A stretch of 64,000 nucleotides of DNA, taken from positions 49,735,501 to 49,799,500 of the forward strand of contig CP136893.1 in the NCBI GenBank assembly GCA_034359265.1. The letters run 5' to 3'. The notes under the pieces are model-generated. The model did no database searches. It was given only the letters and a program-made list of their open reading frames with translations, and was not told the DNA's origin. The stretch comes from Canna indica (taxonomy: Eukaryota; Streptophyta; Magnoliopsida; Zingiberales; Cannaceae). Positions 60,601 through 64,000 of the stretch are shown here, one piece after another. A program made the translations under genes and the position numbers. The stretch's first letter is position 1. The number at the start of each line of letters is the position of its first letter.

Positions 60601-63600
60601 ACTTCGGGGTATCGGCTAGAAACGCCCATCAATTTGAGTCCCAAGCGACTCCAGAACATTCACTGTGATAGGAGAAGTTGTTAATCGATTTATTTTTGAC
60701 AGACTAATGCAAAGAATTGCACGCTTTTTCGAATAGAATCTAGAACGAAGTCGACTGATTGACCTTCGGGGTATTGGCTAGAAACGCCCAACAATCTGAG
60801 TCACAAGCGACTCCAGAACATTCACTGTGATGGGAGAAGTTGTTAATGAATTTATTTTTGTCAGACTAATGCAAAGAATTGCACGCTTTTTCGAATAGAA
60901 TCTAGAACGAAGTCGACTGATTGACCTTCGGGGTATTGGCTAGAAACGCCCAGCAATCTGAGTCACAAGCGACTCCAGAACATTCACTGTGATGGGAGAA
61001 GTTGTTAATCGATTTATTTTTGACAGACTAATGCAAAGAATTGCACGCTTTTTCGAATAGAATCTAGAACGAAGTCGACTTATTGACCTTCGGGGTATCG
61101 GCTAGTAACGCCTAGCAATCTGAGTCACAAGAGACTCCAGAACATTCACTGTGATGGGAGAAGTTGTTAATCGATTTATTTTTGACAGACTAATGCAATG
61201 AATTGCACGCTTTTTCGAATAGAATCTAGAACGAAGTCGACTGATTGACCTTCGGGGTATCGGCTAGAAAGGCCCAGCAATCTGAGTCCCGAGCGACTCC
61301 AGAACATTCACTGTGATGGGAGAAGTTGTTAATCTAGTTATTTTTGATAGACTAATACAAATAATTGCATGATTTTTTGAATAGAATCTTGAACGAAGCC
61401 GACTGGTTGAACTTCGGGGTATCGGCTAGAAACGCCCAGCAATCTGAGTCCCGAGTGACTCCAGAACATTCACTGTGATGGGAGAAGTTGTTAATCGATT
61501 TATTTTTGACAGACTAATGCAAAGAATTGCACACTTTTTCGAATAGAATCTAGAACGAAGTCGACTGATTGAACTTCGGGGTATCGGTTCGAAACGCCCA
61601 GAAATCTGAGTCACAAGTGACTCCAGAACATTCTCTATGATGGGAGAAGTTATTAATCGATTTATTTTTGACAGACTAATGCAAAGAATTGCACGCTTTT
61701 TCGAATAGAATCTAGAACGAAGTCGACTTATTGACCTTCGGGGTATCGGCTAGTAACGCCTAGCAATCTGAGTCACAAGAGACTCCAGAACATTCACTGT
61801 GATGGGAGAAGTTGTTAATCGATTTATTTTTGACAGACTAATGCAATGAATTGCACGCTTTTTCGAATAGAATCTAGAACGAAGTCGACCGATTGACCTT
61901 CGGGGTATCGGCTAGAAACGCCCAACAATCTGAGTCCTGAGCGACTCCAAAACATTCACTGTGATGGGAGAAGTTATTAATCTAGTTATTTTTGATAGAC
62001 TAATACAAATAATTGCATGATTTTTCGAATAGAATCTTGAACGAAGCCGACTGGTTGAACTTCGGGGTATCGGCTAGAAACGCCCAGCAATCTGAGTCCC
62101 GAGCGACTCCAGAACATTCACTGTGATGGGAGAAGTTGTTAATCGAGTTATTTTTGACAAACTAATGCAAAGAATTGCACGCTTTTTGGAATAGAATCTT
62201 GAACGAAGCCGACTGATTGAACTTCGGGGTATCGGTTCGAAATGACCAGAAATCTGAGTCATAAGCGACTCCAGAACATTCACTGTGATGGGATAAGTTG
62301 TTAATCGAGTTATTTTTGACAAACTACTGCAAAGAATTGCACGCTTTTTCGAATAGAATCTTCATTGAAGCCGACTGATTGAACTTCTGGGTATCAGCTC
62401 GAAAACACCAGCAATCTGTGACCCGAGCGACTCCAGAACATTCACTGTGATGGGAGAAGTTGTTAATCGATTTATTTTTGACAGACTAATGCAAAGAATT
62501 GGGCGCTTTTTCGAATAGAATCTAGAACGAAGTCGACTGATTGACCTTCGGGGTATCGGCTAGAAAGGCCCAGCAATCTGAGTCCCGAGCGACTCCAGAA
62601 CATTCACTATGACGGGAGAAGTTGTTAATCTAGTTATTTTTGATAGACTAATACAAATAATTGCATGATTTTTCGAATAGAATCTTGAACGAAGCCGACT
62701 GGTTGAACTGCGGGGTATCGGCTAGAAACGCCCAGCAATCTGAGTCCCGAGCGACTCCAGAACATTCACTGTGATGGGAGAAGTTGTTAATCGATTTATT
62801 TTTGACAGACTAATGCAAAGAATTGCACGCTTTTTCGAATAGAATCTAGAACGAAGTCGACTGAATGAACTTCGGGGTATCGGTTCAAAACGACCAGAAA
62901 TCTAAGTCACAAGCGACTCCAGAACATTCTCTATGATGGGAGAAGTTATTAATCGATTTATTTTTGACAGACTAATGCAAAGAATTGCACGCTTTTTGGA
63001 ATAGAATCTTGAACGAAACCGACTGGTTCACCTTCGGGGTATCGGCTAGAAAGGCCCAGCAATCTGAGTCCCGAGCGACTCCAGAACATTCACTGTGATG
63101 GGAGAAGTTGTTAATCTAGTTATTTTTGATAGACTAATACAAATAATTGCACGATTTTTGGAATAGAATCTTGAACGAAACCGACTGGTTGAACTTCGGG
63201 CTATCGGCTAGAAACGCCCAGCAATCTGAGTCCCGAGCGACTCCAGAATATTCACTGTGATGGGAGAAGTTGTTAATCGAGTTATTTTTGACAAACTAAT
63301 GCAAAGAATTGCACGCTTTTTCGAATAGAATCTTCATTGAAGCCGACTGATTGAACTTCTGGGTATCAGCTCGAAAAGACCAGCAATGTGTGACCCGAGC
63401 GACTCCAGAACATTCACTGTGATGGGAGAAGTTGTTAATCGATTTATTTTTGACAGACTAATGCAAAGAATTGCGCGCTTTTTCGAATAGAATCTAGAAC
63501 GAAGTCGACTGATTGACCTTCGGGGTATCGGCTAGAAAGGCCCAGCAATCTGAGTCCCGAGCGACTCCAGAACATTCACTATGATGGGAGAAGTTGTTAA

Positions 63601-64000
63601 TCTAGTTATTTTTGATAGACTAATACAAATAATTGCATGATTTTTCGAATAGAATCTTGAACGAAGCCGACTGGTTGAACTTCGGGGTATCGGCTAGAAA
63701 CGCCCAGCAATCTGAGTCCCGAGCGACTCCAGAACATTCACTGTGATGGGAGAAGTTGTTAATCGATTTATTTTTGACAGACTAATGCAAAGAATTGCAC
63801 GCTTTTTCGAATAGAATCTAGAACGAAGTCGACTGATTGAACTTCGGGGTATCGGTTCGAAACGACCAGAAATCTGAGTCACAAGTGACTCCAGAACATT
63901 CTCTATGATGGGAGAAGTTATTAATCGATTTATTTTTGACAGACTAATGCAAAGAATTGCACGCTTTTTCGAATAGAATCTAGAACGAAGTCGACTTATT
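60601..64000 (+). repeat. Satellite domain with 14-monomer (2268-bp) register, cut by the window end
   Basis: The rare TTCTCTATGATGGG form at about 61632 and 63900 and the segments at 61426 and 63694 are 2268 bp (14 x 162) apart. A third TTCTCTATGATGGG occurs at about 62928 (8 monomers after the first). The domain runs off the window, so the true unit could be longer or shorter. Confidence 0.65.

Larger units (their letters stand above)
30786..64000 (+). repeat. 162-bp satellite array, right arm (about 205 monomers)
   Basis: The same satellite family as the left arm, in the same orientation and continuing past the window end. Variants enriched here include CTAGTTATTTTTGATAGAC, a TCTTCATTGAAGCC form, a TCTTCGTTGAAGCC form and the GAAAGGCCCAGC form. 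The left arm is instead rich in CTAGATATTTTTGACAG and GAAAAGAATCTAGAAC forms. The two arms therefore carry different variant mixtures, except near the insertion, where a variant reading GCCCTTCAATCTAAGTCCC occurs at 24456, 31215 and 33322. Monomer length stays at 162 bp almost throughout; exceptions are a 93-bp monomer at 34163-34255 and a 159-bp monomer starting near 43977. Confidence 0.97.

Noticed and set aside
31062..63882. Similar minus-strand open frames in the right arm (MSKITRLTT..., MTQISGRFEP...)
   Set aside because: Same reason: satellite-derived, periodic, no distinct product.
1..64000. CRISPR array
   Set aside because: Repeats are 162 bp with no unique spacers, and the context is a eukaryotic retrotransposon.

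Overview
This is plant nuclear DNA dominated by a tandem satellite. About 58 of the 64 kb is one head-to-tail array of a ~162-bp monomer, roughly 155 copies in positions 1-25172 and roughly 205 in 30786-64000, all in the same orientation. The period was measured by eye from the spacing of the near-invariant box around AACATTCACTGTGATGGG (for example copies at 136, 298, 460, 622, 784). The organism is read as a flowering plant from the inserted L1-type LINE, whose ORF2 has an endonuclease, a reverse transcriptase and a C-terminal zf-RVT (CCHC) domain of the angiosperm type. I cannot name the species. A long, homogenised array with higher-order repeats (HORs) and a retrotransposon insertion is typical of centromeric, pericentromeric or heterochromatic satellite, but nothing in the sequence proves CENH3 association.

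Layout. Positions 1-4840 hold an irregular domain with an 8-monomer (1296 bp) register and three malformed monomers. Positions 4846-17495 hold a 6-monomer HOR (973 bp, marked by one 163-bp monomer). A 6325-bp block of it is tandemly duplicated with few differences (4846-11170 and 11171-17495). Positions 17496-25172 hold looser 2-, 4-, 7-, 8- and 9-monomer registers. Positions 25173-30785 are a 5.6-kb insertion on the minus strand. Positions 30786-36250 hold a ~2.1-kb block in two copies plus a 972-bp duplication. Positions 36250-42360 are irregular. Positions 42360-52260 are a 5.67-kb block in two copies. Positions 55230-60600 are three copies of a 1781-bp 11-mer. The end of the window shows a 2268-bp (14-mer) register.

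The insertion carries no host gene. Read on the minus strand it consists of ~1.2 kb of degenerate tRNA-like modules, then the C-terminal part of a LINE ORF1, then a near-complete ORF2 (one in-frame stop, and one of the two catalytic aspartates of the RT active site replaced by Tyr), then a 3' UTR and a poly(A) tail. An imperfect 16-bp target-site duplication of satellite sequence (25162-25177 and 30786-30801) brackets the whole 5.6 kb, and the HOR register continues across it. So the tRNA-like block and the LINE appear to have arrived as one unit.

The most unusual part is the tRNA-like block (29571-30780). Ten modules, seven on the minus and three on the plus strand, each show an A-box-like and a B-box-like sequence whose starts lie 41-46 nt apart, the spacing of a Pol III internal promoter. 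None looks like a functional tRNA. No protein-coding host gene is supported anywhere in the window; the many 60-140-codon open frames in the satellite result from a monomer length (162 = 3 x 54) that preserves reading frame.
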